64,000 nucleotides of DNA from Epiperipatus broadwayi (taxonomy: Eukaryota; Onychophora; Udeonychophora; Euonychophora; Peripatidae). The stretch is from assembly GCA_028023455.1 (NCBI GenBank), contig JAQFVV010012544.1, positions 932,001 through 996,000 on the forward strand, given 5' to 3'. Below are positions 36,365 through 47,721 of the stretch, in pieces. Every line of letters begins with the position of its first letter. Position 1 is the first letter of the stretch. Below the pieces are notes generated by a model that saw only the letters and a list, made by a program, of their open reading frames with translations, searched no databases and was not told where the DNA came from. Both the position numbers and the translations under genes were made by a program.

Positions 36365-37280
36365 TTAGGTAGCGGCTTGGAATTTACCTTTCAATTTTAA
36401 GAGTCGGATTAAAATATTGTCCGTGCACGGTAGTTGAAAATGAAAGTTCTGCAAGCTTCTATTAACATTAAAGTTCTTAATTTCTTCATTTCAGGACAGC
36501 AGGATATTACGGTAGCGCAGATGATGACCCAAAGGGCCGAGCAAGTTGGTGGATTCACTGCTACATTATTTTTTTAGTTTTACAGCAACGTTAACAATCT
36601 CTCAATCAATAGTAACTAATAACTCAATCCTTACTAATTCGAAATTTAGCCATTTTATACCTTTTTTTCTTATCAGTTGTTTTTGAAGATGCAATTGTTA
36701 GATAACGCCAAAAATAAATTCAAATCTATTTCTAGATTAGAAATAAATTTAACAACATGTTTTTAACACAAGTAAATCTTTAATCTAATTAATCCCATTT
36801 ATCTTCAGTAAAATTTTAATTAAAAAATACCTTTCCCAGATTAAAATAATAGTGCTTTCAACCCCTAATTATTTTTAGACAATTAAACAACACTTGCATC
36901 TTCCATATTGGATTTTATATAAAAAAAAAATGTATAATTTATAGAAAAACAAGCAATTTGAAAAGAAAAAGCCAAAAATGACATATAAGAAATATTTAAA
37001 ACATCAATATTTTGTTAGTAAATTTTGCTCCTATGTATATATTTGAGCTGCAACTATAATTTTAATAAGAAGAACTAATAATTAATCAAAAGAATCAATA
37101 ATAATAAATATTGAAAGTTAAACTACAAATTTAGGTGCGCATCTCAAATATATACATGAAATATATATACTGACAAAAGGAGCAGGATGGGATATAGGGG
37201 TTTGAACACGGGTTAGTAAGTAGAAACATGAAGCACAATCTTAAACTAAGATTGACTGCTTCAGTATATATAATAGAATA
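36365..37280 (+). repeat. Dispersed ~1 kb repeat, copy 2
   Basis: Full-length match to 1-1000 in the same orientation; the start (GCGGCTTGGAATTTACC) aligns to the window's first bases. It ends near AAACTAAGATTGACTGCTTCAG, where similarity stops. Nature unknown: possibly an LTR or the 3' part of a larger element. Confidence 0.8.
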
Positions 37281-37289
37281 ATCTAAATA

Positions 37290-38340
37290 GTAAGATTTAT
37301 GTGTAAACATTTTAGCAGGGATAGACATTTTGCATCATGCTATCTTTATTTAAATATAATAATTTCTCACATTACATCATTATTCAATTGTATGAGCAGT
37401 CAGAAAACCTGAATATTATGTGGTTTAATTTAAAATCAGATTTCAAGTATACTGAATATTGTAAACATTATTCTATATATTTGACATTCTTATTTATAAT
37501 TCAGAAGCAGTCAGAAGAGATTTTTCTTTCCATTTGCTTAGCAGCTGGATGGTGTTATAATGTAAGCTAGTTAATTATATTTATTAAAATATAGCAAATT
37601 TAAAATTTTTATTAGTCTTAAAATGTTATGTATATAAATCTGTTCCTTACTGTTCATCTCAATAAATTATTCTCTAATTTCCAGATTTTAATTTGCAAAT
37701 ATAAAATGAGGCAAAAGTAAAATAAATTATTTTATAATAATAAGTTTAAATCTAGCAACAAATAGGATAGTTCATTGGCATAAAGAGTGTGGGAAGTATT
37801 GTTGTTTCCTATGATTATATGATACATATATTGTAACAGAATGGGAAAAGAATAGAATTATATAAAGAAATAATGGTATATATAACATTTTCTATTTAAC
37901 TGATAGATAAATACTTATAGCCTTAAATTCAAATTTTCCTTCTAAATATTCTTGTTAGAACTGCAGGTATAACATGCAGTGACTACACTTACATGGAATG
38001 TAAGCTAACATTGCGGAGCATTACATATGTCTCTTGAAGCCCTAAATGTGATGTGCTCTTTATATTACATTTGTAAATACAAGCTAAATAAGTCATGTGG
38101 TGTATGACTCGATTTCATTAATATTATAGTTTAGCTGTTAAGACTTTGGTAACATTAAATTGTTAAGGCTTTTAATATATGGTATATCTGAATTGAGTTC
38201 AGTCCCATATGGCTATTTGAGTTGGAGAACTGGATTTGAAGACATATAGATATCTGAAAATTTTATATTTTCTACTTAAGAGTCAAGTATTAAATAAATG
38301 CTGGGCTTGAATTTGTATTTTGAATCTAGTGACTGGATGT
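37290..38340. other. No recognised gene
   Basis: A 77-codon plus frame (37337-37570) has no motif. From about 38180 text faintly resembles the H1 interior. Confidence 0.45.
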
Positions 38341-38344
38341 CCTA

Positions 38345-38390
38345 GCTCCTCACTGATGAGGGCCTTTAGCTCAAAACCAGTTTGGGAGTG
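38345..38390 (+). ncRNA. Degenerate hammerhead motif in an H1-like fragment
   Basis: CUGAUGA lies at 38353-38359, with a 4-bp stem II GGGC/GCUC around CUUUA. It is followed by AAAAC (G12 changed to A), CA, a GUU triplet and UGGGAG, which pairs only partly with CUCCUCA upstream. Stem II is better than in the H1 copy at 8.4 kb, but loss of G12 should abolish cleavage. Confidence 0.5.
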
Positions 38391-38399
38391 AGGATAAGT

Positions 38400-39130
38400 T
38401 TAGATAGAGATTTTGAATGGATTCTTTTGCTGCATTTATCGGTAAAAATAAAAAATAAAAAAAGCTTGTTTACAGTTATTAGCACGCTCTTTATATTATA
38501 TAAAGTAAATTATGGTTTATTTGATTGCGATTATTTACCTATAAATATATCATTTATCAATAATTATAACAATTATATATAATTTAAATTTTATACATTT
38601 GTTCATCTGTATAAAGAAATGTTATCTTAAGTGCACTCAGTTTTAGTTTATAAAGAAGGAAAAAGCCACTTCATTAAGCAGATGAACAAACATATACAAA
38701 TTTGAATTACAAATATAGATTAAAGGGAATCAATATCAATTATTATAATAGATTTACGGTAAATTTATTTGACAATTTTTTCTCTTTATTGAAATTTGCA
38801 TAAATCTTATAATTAAAGTGGAAGAATAAATTTTGGTCTGTTATTTACACATTATAACAGCTAGCTATTCAGCACTGCCCATATAATTATTAGCAAAAGA
38901 CGCTCAAAGAGCAATTATATTACAAACAGATGATTGATTAGTCATTAAATTAATTTTTGATATTATTTCTGATGTTATTATTTAAATATTCATGTAAATT
39001 CATGCAGCTAATTTTCTGTAGTTTTTCACAAACAATTTCTTATTGTCAGGAAAGCTATAACATTTTCTACAATTTAAAGAAAGAAATAATAAGTAAATGG
39101 GTAATGAATTAATATTTAATCATTCTATAT
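38400..39130. other. No recognised gene
   Basis: AT-rich; only chance-length frames. Confidence 0.5.
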
Positions 39131-39255
39131 TCTATTACAATATTTATGTAATATATAGGGGTTTGAATTCAGACTTTCATACGACTCTCAAATATCCATG
39201 CTATCTCATACTTTTGACACACTTGATCACACACATGTCAAAAAGATAAACAATC

Positions 39256-39298
39256 ACCAATATAGTATTTCATGCTAAACCAGCACTCATCAGTTGGT
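39256..39298 (-). ncRNA. Minimal type I hammerhead ribozyme motif (H2), core intact
   Basis: Minus-strand order: ACCAA (39298-39294), CUGAUGA (39293-39287), stem II GUGCU/AGCAU with loop GGUUU (five pairs, one G-U), GAAAU (39271-39267), ACU, triplet AUA (39263-39261), UUGGU (39260-39256). Stem I is a perfect 5 bp (ACCAA with UUGGU). Stem III is A15.1-U16.1 plus U15.2-A16.2 closing a 3-nt loop. Every invariant core base is present and AUA satisfies the NUH rule. This is the best-formed ribozyme motif in the window. Such short-stem-III forms are known from Penelope-like elements and retrozymes. Confidence 0.8.
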
Positions 39299-39775
39299 CC
39301 AGATTATCATTTCCACACATATATACAATCAATGCTTAGCTTATATTAAGATAGCCAATCTTCATACTTTAATGGACAGGCTTCAATCCATCTACCCCAT
39401 AACTCATCAGCTGTCCATTTTCATTGAAAATCTGATGACGGAATGCTCAAAGCCCACATTGGTGTCAATCTTCTCATCCTACCCATGTTGACCACAAGTC
39501 ATTCTGACCCCTCATGTACAGGACATAAACCATTTACATACATATATGAGGGATGGGCAGACCTTACAGCACTATATTTTAATATATGAATTTTTTCTAC
39601 AGTACAGACTTTTTCATACCTGCACTCCAATATGTGATATATAGGGTTTTCAATGAAATAGACCACTGAAGAGTTGTAGGGTGGAGTGGATTGAAGTCTG
39701 TCCATTAAAATATGAAGATTGACTATCTTAATATAAGTTGAGCATTGATTGTATATATGTGCAGTAATAATCTGG

Positions 39776-39819
39776 ACCAACTGATGAGTGCCGGTTTGGG
39801 ACAAAATATTTATATTGGT
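39776..39819 (+). ncRNA. Second H2 hammerhead motif, opposite strand, G12 lost
   Basis: ACCAA (39776-39780), CUGAUGA (39781-39787), stem II GUGCC/GGGAC with one mismatch, AAAAU (39803-39807), AUA (39812-39814), UUGGU (39815-39819). Stem I is again a perfect 5 bp. G12 of the GAAA box is replaced by A, so it is probably inactive. It is the mirror partner of the motif at 39256-39298. Confidence 0.65.
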
Positions 39820-39989
39820 GATTATTTATTTTTTCAACATGTGTATGATCAAGTGTATCAGTCATATAAGATAGTATGGATAATTGAGCATTGTATGAAA
39901 GTCTGAGTTCAAACCCCATACATATTACATATTGGAGTGCAGGTATCAAAAAACTTGTACTGTAGAAAATTTCATTTACTAAAATATTT

Positions 39990-40595
39990 ATGTAAATAAC
40001 TTTGACAATGTTTATTTCTTTTTTCTTTTAAACTTTTAATATATATTCATACACGTTATCAAGATTGCTCATCCACTGTGTTGCTGCAATGTAACAATCT
40101 TTCTGAATATATATATATATAATGGCTATAAAAATAAGTGTGATATTAACAGAAAAAAAAATAAAATAAAAAGAATTTAAAAATATTTTAAAATATTACA
40201 TATAGAAGAACAGAATATTTGGAATTGTGTAATATGGTGCAGAAAATTTTAACTGTGAAATTTCAGTAAAATATATAGGTAAAAACAAAAGATTCAAAAA
40301 TATAAACCGTATCTTAGTAATAGTTTAGAGAAAAATGGTAGCACTATTTATAAAAAAGACATGATGTGTAATAAAAAATTATTCAATGAATTATATGAAA
40401 AATAAAGTAGCTATCTACATTTGCAATAACATCTTTTGAAATATCAAATACTTTAAGTGACAAGGCAAAACATTATACTAAAACAATGATGAATTGGTAT
40501 AATATTAGATAACAATAAAATTATTATAGATATTTTTTTTGAAAAGGCAGCTCAAATTAGAGAAATTATTGGCAAAAACAGTTGGTTTTTATTAT
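39990..40595. other. No recognised gene
   Basis: AT-rich, with short (AT)n near 40110; nothing supported. Confidence 0.5.
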
Positions 40596-40599
40596 AATA

Positions 40600-40639
40600 C
40601 ATTAATTAACCTTTATTTTAACCTTTACTTTCTCATTTA
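40600..40639 (+). repeat. R2 repeat, left piece of interrupted copy 3
   Basis: ATTAATTAAC...TTTACTTTCTCATTTAG matches the R2 text at about 52345-52375. The rest of the copy resumes at 42295 after the RTE insertion. Confidence 0.55.
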
Positions 40640-42294
40640 GAGAATTTATGAAGAAGGGATATGAAGATATATAAAAATGATGCAAATGATGCAAAAAAGA
40701 GTTCATAACAATATAAAAAAGTAGAATTGTGAACTAGCAAGGAAACCTGTAAAAGAGAACAAAAGTCTCAAAAGTGTAAAACAACATTTTGGTATTAGTA
40801 AGAAACATATCTGCAATAAGAAAAATAGATGAAACTATTACTAAAAAGAGAGATGCCATCATGAAATGGGTAAAAGAGTTTTAGTTACATTGTACTAAAT
40901 AACAAATATATTAAAAAAAGCAGATGAAGAAATAGAAAAAATGTTGGCAAAGGACTATTCCAAATGTCTAAATGATAAAGATGTACCAGATAATTGGAAG
41001 AGTGCAGTATTAATATTAATATTTTAAAAAAGTGATAAAGAATATATTAGAAATTACAGACTTATCAAACTTTTATCTATTTTATACAAAATGTTTGCCA
41101 AGATAATTACAACTTATCTACAGAAAATATTGGATTTTAACCAACCAAAAGAAGAAGCTAGATTTAAAAGTGATTTTAGTACAGTATATCATATCCAAGT
41201 ATTGAAAAAGTTATAGAAAAGACCAATGAATATGAGTTGCCATTATGCTTTGGATTTATAGATTATGAAAATGCATTTGATTCTATAAGCATTTCTTCAA
41301 TCATTAAAGCATTGGATCATAAAGGAATAGAACCAAGATATTGCCATATTCTGAAGAATATTTATAAAAATGCAACAACAATAATTAGATTACATAAATA
41401 TACCAGGAAGGTTAACATTGAGAAGGGTGTAAGACAGGATGACTCCATATCTCCAAAACTTTTTACAGCAGTACTGCAAGAAGTATTTTATGGACTAAAA
41501 TGGGAGACTAAAGGAGTAAAAGTAAATCGAGATTATTTAAGACATTTAGATTTTGCAGATGACAAAGTTGTATTTGCAAATAATGCTTCAGAGCTTCAGG
41601 AAATTTTGAAAGAGTTATCAGATGAAAATAAGAATGTAGGACTAAGCATAAATGTTAAAAAGACTAAATTGATGTCCAAATGTTCACAAAAGATGAAAAT
41701 AAAGATTGATTATGATGAGTTAGAAGAAGTTAACAACTACAAATATCTTGGTCAGGTTGAAACATAATGGATGAAATTAACCATAGAATTAAATGTGATT
41801 GCAATGATTTTGGTAGAAATAACTTAGTATTAAAAGAAAATATGCATGATTGAAATGGAATGTTTTTAATAAATGTATTTTCTCAATTCTTACTTATGAA
41901 TCTGGACACTTAATAGAATAGCAATACAGAGACTTCAGCCCACTCAAAGAAGTATGGAGAGATACATGTTAGGAGATTGAAAATACAATACATGGCTAAG
42001 TGAACAAACAGGTGTTATTGATCTTATTAAAACAATAAAAAGACTAAATGGAGTTGGGATAAACCTATTGCTAGAAGAGATAATAATATATGGACCAATT
42101 AAAATCTTAAACTAGATTTCAAGAGATTGTAAAGAATCCAGAAAGAGACCACATGTAAGATGAATGGATGAAATAAGAAAGTATGCCAGAGTAATGTGAA
42201 GAAGAGAAGCTAGAGATCAGAGAAGATGGATTGAACTTGAAGAGACATTTACTCTGCAGTGGATTGGTAATAGTTAACAATCATGATGATGATG
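40640..42294 (+). mobile_element. 5'-truncated RTE-type LINE
   Basis: A reverse transcriptase remnant of the RTE clade, followed by the clade's C-terminal text and a short (TGA)n-like tail at about 42283-42294. It is flanked by an imperfect 13-bp duplication: ACTTTCTCATTTA (40627-40639) and ACTTTCTGGTTTA (42295-42307). The endonuclease part is missing, typical of 5' truncation during target-primed reverse transcription. It landed inside an R2 repeat copy. Confidence 0.85.
40920..42275 (+). pseudogene. RTE reverse transcriptase remnant
   Basis: The first block (40920-41215, with stops) reads DVPDNWKSAVLILIF, RNYRLIKLLS and LDFNQPKEEARF, the RT finger motifs. The open frame 41237-41767 (176 codons) has FIDYENAFDS (motif A), GVRQDDSISPKLF (motif B, usually GVRQGD), and LDFADDKVVF with the catalytic ADD. 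It ends in the thumb region, SKCSQKMK. Decayed text of the RTE C-terminus (RRWIELEETF) continues to about 42260. In a live element this enzyme copies the RNA onto a nicked target. The Gly-to-Asp change in motif B and several stops show that it is dead. Confidence 0.85.
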
Positions 42295-42625
42295 ACTTTC
42301 TGGTTTAACTCTCCTTTTTATAATAATTAAATATAATACAATGTCTCACAAATAAGAGATGAGAAAATTTTATAATAGTTAGTTAAAACTCACTTTTACA
42401 ATTTTGAAGGGCAAATCAAATGAATAAAGAAAAGTTGTTTAAAAAATAATTGTTATTATTCATTATTACAAATCATTAATTAAATTAAAAGTTATTTGCA
42501 AATGCAGATGTGCACACTACAGTACCTTTTTACCATGGGCTTTTTTTCCTTTTCAGTCCTTCTTTGGTAGTTATAATTTTCAGTTTTATTTCACATTTGG
42601 CTTCCATTATTTAGTTTAAATAGTC
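42295..42625 (+). repeat. R2 repeat, right piece of interrupted copy 3
   Basis: Matches 52365-52720 and 58665-59080. Shared text includes CACAAATAAGAGAT and TAGTTATAATTTTCAGTTTT-like sequence. More diverged than the other two copies. Confidence 0.65.
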
Positions 42626-42629
42626 CTCT

Positions 42630-43140
42630 TTTATTCTTGATGTTCTTCTATTATATTTTACTTTTGGAGATCCAATAGTAGTAATGATATTGATATTTAA
42701 GGTATGTGAAAAATAAAATATTCAAAATTACAAACTTATTAATATTTTATACATTTTGTATAAGATCATTATAAAAGTCAACTAAATTTAAAAGTCACTA
42801 TAACAATTGTGTTATAATCACTTTTAAATTTTGCATAAAAACAATTCTTAAGAAAATTTATACAAATTCCTAATGAGATATTATTCTGATTTGTATTTGT
42901 GGATTATAAAAGATATTTGAGTCTATCATGGTTCTTGAAGTAATTAAAGTTTTGAAATATCAAAACATAATGTCAGATTATTTTTAAATTTTGAGAAAGA
43001 TAGTAAGTATTTTACAAGAAGACACTAAAAACATTCATATTTATTAGGATATATAAAACATTATTCCATTTTTCAACTTTAAAATAATTTTATGGAAAAT
43101 ATTTATTATTACATTCTGATCTATAAATGTCAAACTCACT
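42630..43140. other. No recognised gene
   Basis: AT-rich, nothing supported. Confidence 0.5.
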
Positions 43141-43149
43141 CTAACCCAC

Positions 43150-44245
43150 AACATTGATACTACACCTGCTTCAGATAAATACAGCATTGATTATTACCAA
43201 TTAGTTACCAAATTAGAGATAGTCTCTAGACCAGATATAAACTTCAAACCTGGTTAAAGCTGAATATATATGACTCATTAATTAAACACATCCATACATA
43301 CACATTATGTAAAATTGTATGTATAAAGATGCAATAAAAGGTAAATGACACCAAGATGCATTTTGTGGAGAATCAGCACACATCTGTAAGTTTAGCATGA
43401 CATGTATCTTGGGACTCATTTATCTTTAATTGTATCTTTATTTATATGATTCTTAAAAGAAAGTGTGTTAGTGTGGAGGGTATTTAATATATTTATAAAG
43501 ATATTAAACATGTGAAAGAGAAAAGGGAATAACTGTGTATTTAAATAAAGAGTCAAATGTAGTCATCTTTAACTGTGGTTTGAAGTTTATGTCTGGACTA
43601 AAGAGAGTCTCTAGTTTTCTGGACAATTGGTGATAATCATTGCTGTATTTGTTTGAGATAAATGGTGTCAAAGTTGTGGATGGAGTAGTTTTAACATTTG
43701 TTGATTAGAATGTAACAATATATTATTTTAAAATACTCCACATATAATAGAGGTATGTATGAGACATGATGACATGGGTCAACTGCTGAGTGCTGATTCA
43801 GAAACAAAATGCATCTTTATGGTCCTGTGTTTTTATTGTATAAATGTGTTGTAGTGTGGAGGTTATTTAAAATATTTATAAAGATATTACAAATGGGAAA
43901 GAAATATGTGAATAATTCTGTGTGTGTTTAATTAAAGAATCATATATATTAATCTTTATATCTGGTCTAGAGGCAGTCTAGTTTTGTAGATGATTGGTAA
44001 TAATCATTAATGTATTTATTGGATAGGGTTAAGGTAGCACAAATCAAAATGTAACAATTTACTGTTGATAAATATTCTATAATAGATATATGAAAGATAG
44101 TGACATGGTTCAACTGATGAGTGCAGGTTCAGTACAAAATGCATATTGAGGGATGGATTATTTGTCTTTTATTGTATTTTTGTTCATGTGATTGTAAAGT
44201 TCAATGTGTGGTAGTGTGAGGTTATTTAAAATATTGTTTGGTTAA
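43150..44245. repeat. H2 tandem array (~370-bp period) with an inverted unit
   Basis: The text AGTGTGGAGG.TATTTAA.ATAT recurs at about 43471, 43853 and 44212, giving periods of about 382 and 359 bp. Each unit carries an H2 hammerhead site: near 43790 (CTGCTGA, dead) and 44114 (CTGATGA). A unit in the opposite orientation precedes them (43150-43440), recognisable by GATGCATTTTGTGGAGAATC on the plus strand. So one inverted unit is followed by two and a bit direct units. Confidence 0.75.
44109..44150 (+). ncRNA. H2 hammerhead motif in the tandem array, G12 lost
   Basis: UUCAA (44109-44113), CUGAUGA (44114-44120), stem II GUGC/GUAC (one G-U) with a 7-nt loop, AAAAU (G12 changed to A), GC, AUA (44143-44145), UUGAG (44146-44150). 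Stem I is 5 bp with one U-G. It differs from the 39.3 kb copy in stem I by paired changes (UUCAA/UUGAG against ACCAA/UUGGU), which keeps pairing. Confidence 0.65.
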
Positions 44246-44249
44246 AATA

Positions 44250-46535
44250 GGAAGTTTATTGAATAAAACTAAATGGAGATCATTTAATCCCATTTATATT
44301 TTATGGACAATGTGGCTTATTTAAGAATAATACTTCAAGTATTTTGAAAATATTACAAGAATTATAAAAAGATATTGTGAGTTGGATAGATGAGATCAAA
44401 ATTCCATTATAGTGATATGGAAAAGAGAAAGTTTTGATTACTATAACTAGATTAAATCTTGAAAGATCTTTATTGTAAATTCACATAGTGTATATATTAA
44501 AACAAATATTGATAATTAATAATGGAGAAGACACTGTTGATTTTATCAACAGTAGTGCACTGAATTAATGTGGGTCAAGATATATTGGTATGTTAAAATT
44601 TGCATTAAAAAAGAATTTAAGAATATAAAGTATTGTATAAAAAATTTCCTTATCATGTGGACAAATTTAAATCAACGTTTGCACAACATTCAATTATTTT
44701 TAATAGATCTTTTTCATTTTTTGCATATGAAAAATGTTTTGAAAAAAAAAAAGCAATCAAAAAGGCTTAATTTATAAATATGATGGATAATTTTTTTCAA
44801 TTTGCAATATCATTTTGTAAATGTACATAAATTTTGGAATACTGGCCATTAACAGTAAAAGGTGTGATATTAATGTCATTTTCATTTCTTTAATTCTAAC
44901 TGTACATGTTATTTAAGACACCAGTCATACTGTAAGCTAACTATAGCTATTATTTATTTATTTATAAATTAGTATAGTGAAAAGTGGAGTTAATTTCAGT
45001 GTTTTGTTTTATTATATATTATTTTGCCTGAAATACATATATGTGCATGCATATATATATAAAGTGAATTAGCATATTAATCTGTGATACTTTTAAAAAT
45101 CCTATATCTCATTTAATTTGTATTCATATTATTAATGGTTTTTTTACATGTTTTTCTTTCCACAAAAACAAAAAATCATTGAATTATAAACACACATTTG
45201 TCATAAATTTCAAATTTTTGATATTTTAACTTATATGTCATATTCAGTTCATTTTAATTTTCAATAGCATTAAAAAAAATGAAAGAAATGTGCGATAGAT
45301 ATTAGAAATGTGAAGTTCAATTTATAATTGATAACATAAGAAAAAACTGTCAGTTTGTATAACTAAAACATCCTGAATGGTTTATCAGATTGAATGCTTA
45401 ATTTTATTGATTAAAATATTACAAAACCATATCAACAATTTATAATATAAAAATAGTTTTCATTTATTTTAAATTTCTCTTTAAAACTTCTAATAAAATA
45501 TTATGAAATTTTTAGAAGAATTAAAAAAAAACATTAAGAAATTCAATGTTGTTAAATTAATCTTTTATATACACCACAGATGTAACCAGATAATTAGTCA
45601 TGTGGTTAAGCAATAAGCTCATACTGTTCTTAAAATAAAAATAAAATCACTGAAAATGCAACTGTACAAACTTTCTTTATATACCATTTTACAGAATTCT
45701 AACTGTTCTTAGAATACATTGTTACCAGCAAATCTTTGATTATTTGAAGTTAATAAAGTGAGCATATAAATTTAACGATATAAGTGAACAAGTTTATTAT
45801 GTAACATTTTTAGTACAATTTAATCCATAAATATAAAACTTTCTCCACATTAAATAATTTGTCAGCAACTTTGAATGAATATATTAATGCTTATTAATTA
45901 TCATTTAGTTTGTTACAGACTATCACACTACATCTAACCCAGATATAAATTTCAAGTCAGCTAATCATTAATATATTTGTTCTTTTAATTAGCCATAAAT
46001 GCATGGTATCGTTAATTCAATTTCATGCCTGTTTTCTATATTAATAATTTTTGATGTACTGAAATCTAAAAATATCTTACAAAGATAAATGCCTCTAAAA
46101 TGTATTTCATATTAAACCAAGCCTCTCCACTTAATTCAAAATGAAATGAATCTCCATTTACCTTTTTCAGATGTATTTATTTATGTGATGTGAAGATGTT
46201 ACTTCCAAAGTGAAAATAGTTATTTTTAAAATACAACTTGCAATGATTTGCTTGTTTTTGTTTTGCTTACTTTTATTATTGTTATTTTACTATCTGTAGC
46301 ATGCTTGTATATAAAATCACAATTTATGTATTTAACTTAAATCTACTTCAAAATTTTTTTCACCTTTTTCTACCTTCCTATTTGATATATATCTTCATCA
46401 AAAATGTTTTAATTTATTGGTAAATGGAGATAGATTTTGATATAATTATTTAATCATATCTATATCTCTTTTAGATATTAATTAATGTTTTATTTTTTGA
46501 ATAATTGATTAACTCTTTGACATGAGCATTATCAT
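44250..46535. other. No recognised gene; one H2-like fragment
   Basis: 45910-46180 shows weak similarity to the H2 inverted unit (CCAGATATAAATTTCAAG, TGTATTTCATATTAAACCA). The rest is AT-rich without motifs. The 69-codon frame at 44568 is not supported. Confidence 0.5.
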
Positions 46536-46551
46536 TTTACCTCTGAAAATA

Positions 46552-46655
46552 AAACAGGCAAAACTCTCTTTATACATTAGTGCCACCCTGTGCCAACCAG
46601 AGTGGTAATAGTTATGTGCTAGCATAAGAGATGGTGATCATGTGATGTTTAATGG
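46552..46655. mobile_element. H1 repeat, copy h
   Basis: Starts AAACAGGCAAAACTCTC and ends GGTGATCATGTGATGTTTAATGG. Imperfect ~16-bp duplications flank it (46536-46551 and 46656-46672, sharing ACCTCTG.AAATA). The ribozyme region is deleted. Confidence 0.8.
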
Positions 46656-46674
46656 TTTAACCTCTGCAAATAGT

Positions 46675-47712
46675 TATGACTGCCAATAAAGATTTATCTG
46701 TCATTTGTTTGATTGGAATATTTAACTATTATTTTAATTTTATAACTTTGTTCACTTTTATATTTTAAACATATTGTTTTAGATATTGGTAAAAATATGC
46801 AATAGTTTAAGAGACCAAGCTTTATGTATATATATATGTTAAAATACTACACATAATACATTTTTAAAATGATGATTATTGTAATAAAAAGAAGTGGTTA
46901 GTGATCAGATATGGTATGTTGTACTTCAATCCAAAATTTTAACTTTCCAAACTTAATCAGTCTATGACTCTGTTAAACCTCTTAAAATGTCATTTAATTA
47001 AGTGAATAAAAAAAAATATAGGCTTACAAAATAAATTTATTTTAAATAAATAATTTATTTGACAAATTCATGTTTTTTTAAAGATTTTAATTCATTTGTT
47101 TAATAAAATTGTAATAAATACTATATATCTATATTAAAATAATGAAAAAAATATGTGAATATATTTGAATATTAATATCCTTTTCAGATATGTATATATG
47201 GATTGATAAAAAAAGATAGAATGCAATTCTCTTATTTTGCAAATAAAAAAAAAGAAGCTAAAATTGTAGCCATTACACAACAAAGTCATTATGAAGAAAT
47301 TAAAAATTCAAGCACTCTAATTTTCTGAGGTTGTTAGAATACAATTGTAAATTCCAGTTAATTAAACTACTAAAATAATTAACATTACTTCAAAGTGAAG
47401 GTTTAAAACAACTGAGTAAAAGTTCAGAGCTATGACTCAATGATGCCACAGAAAAATGTACTTTATAAATTCGTACATAATCTAGAACATGTAAATAAAT
47501 CCTAATAATCACAAAGCAATAAACTACAAAATAATTATCAGTAAATAATTTTAGTTAATAAACATAAAACAAACAAACAGTATAAAAAGATTGATAAATA
47601 ATAAGCTATTGACTCAGAACAAAAGTGGAATTAGATTCTAAAATGCATCTCGAAGATATAACACTTTTTTAGCACAAATTATTTATATTTAAATAGATTT
47701 ATCTTTGTTTAT
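46675..47712. other. No recognised gene
   Basis: AT-rich, nothing supported. Confidence 0.5.
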
Positions 47713-47721
47713 AGTATATAG

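Larger units (their letters stand above)
39140..39985. mobile_element. H2 repeat, ~800-bp fold-back copy with two hammerheads
   Basis: Left (39150-39440) and right (39655-39950) arms are reverse complements of each other around a spacer of about 210 bp. Each arm carries a hammerhead motif reading outward and a tail with GTTCAAACCCC-like, B-box-like text. A further inverted pair, TACCTGCACTCCAATATGT (about 39619) and its complement (about 39930), shows that the right half is itself nested. The long frames on both strands (39294-39491, 39499-39804, 39728-39949) are by-products of the palindrome. Confidence 0.8.

Noticed and set aside
39294-39949. Four overlapping 65-101 codon frames on both strands
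   Set aside because: Mirror frames of a palindromic repeat; no domain and no codon signal.
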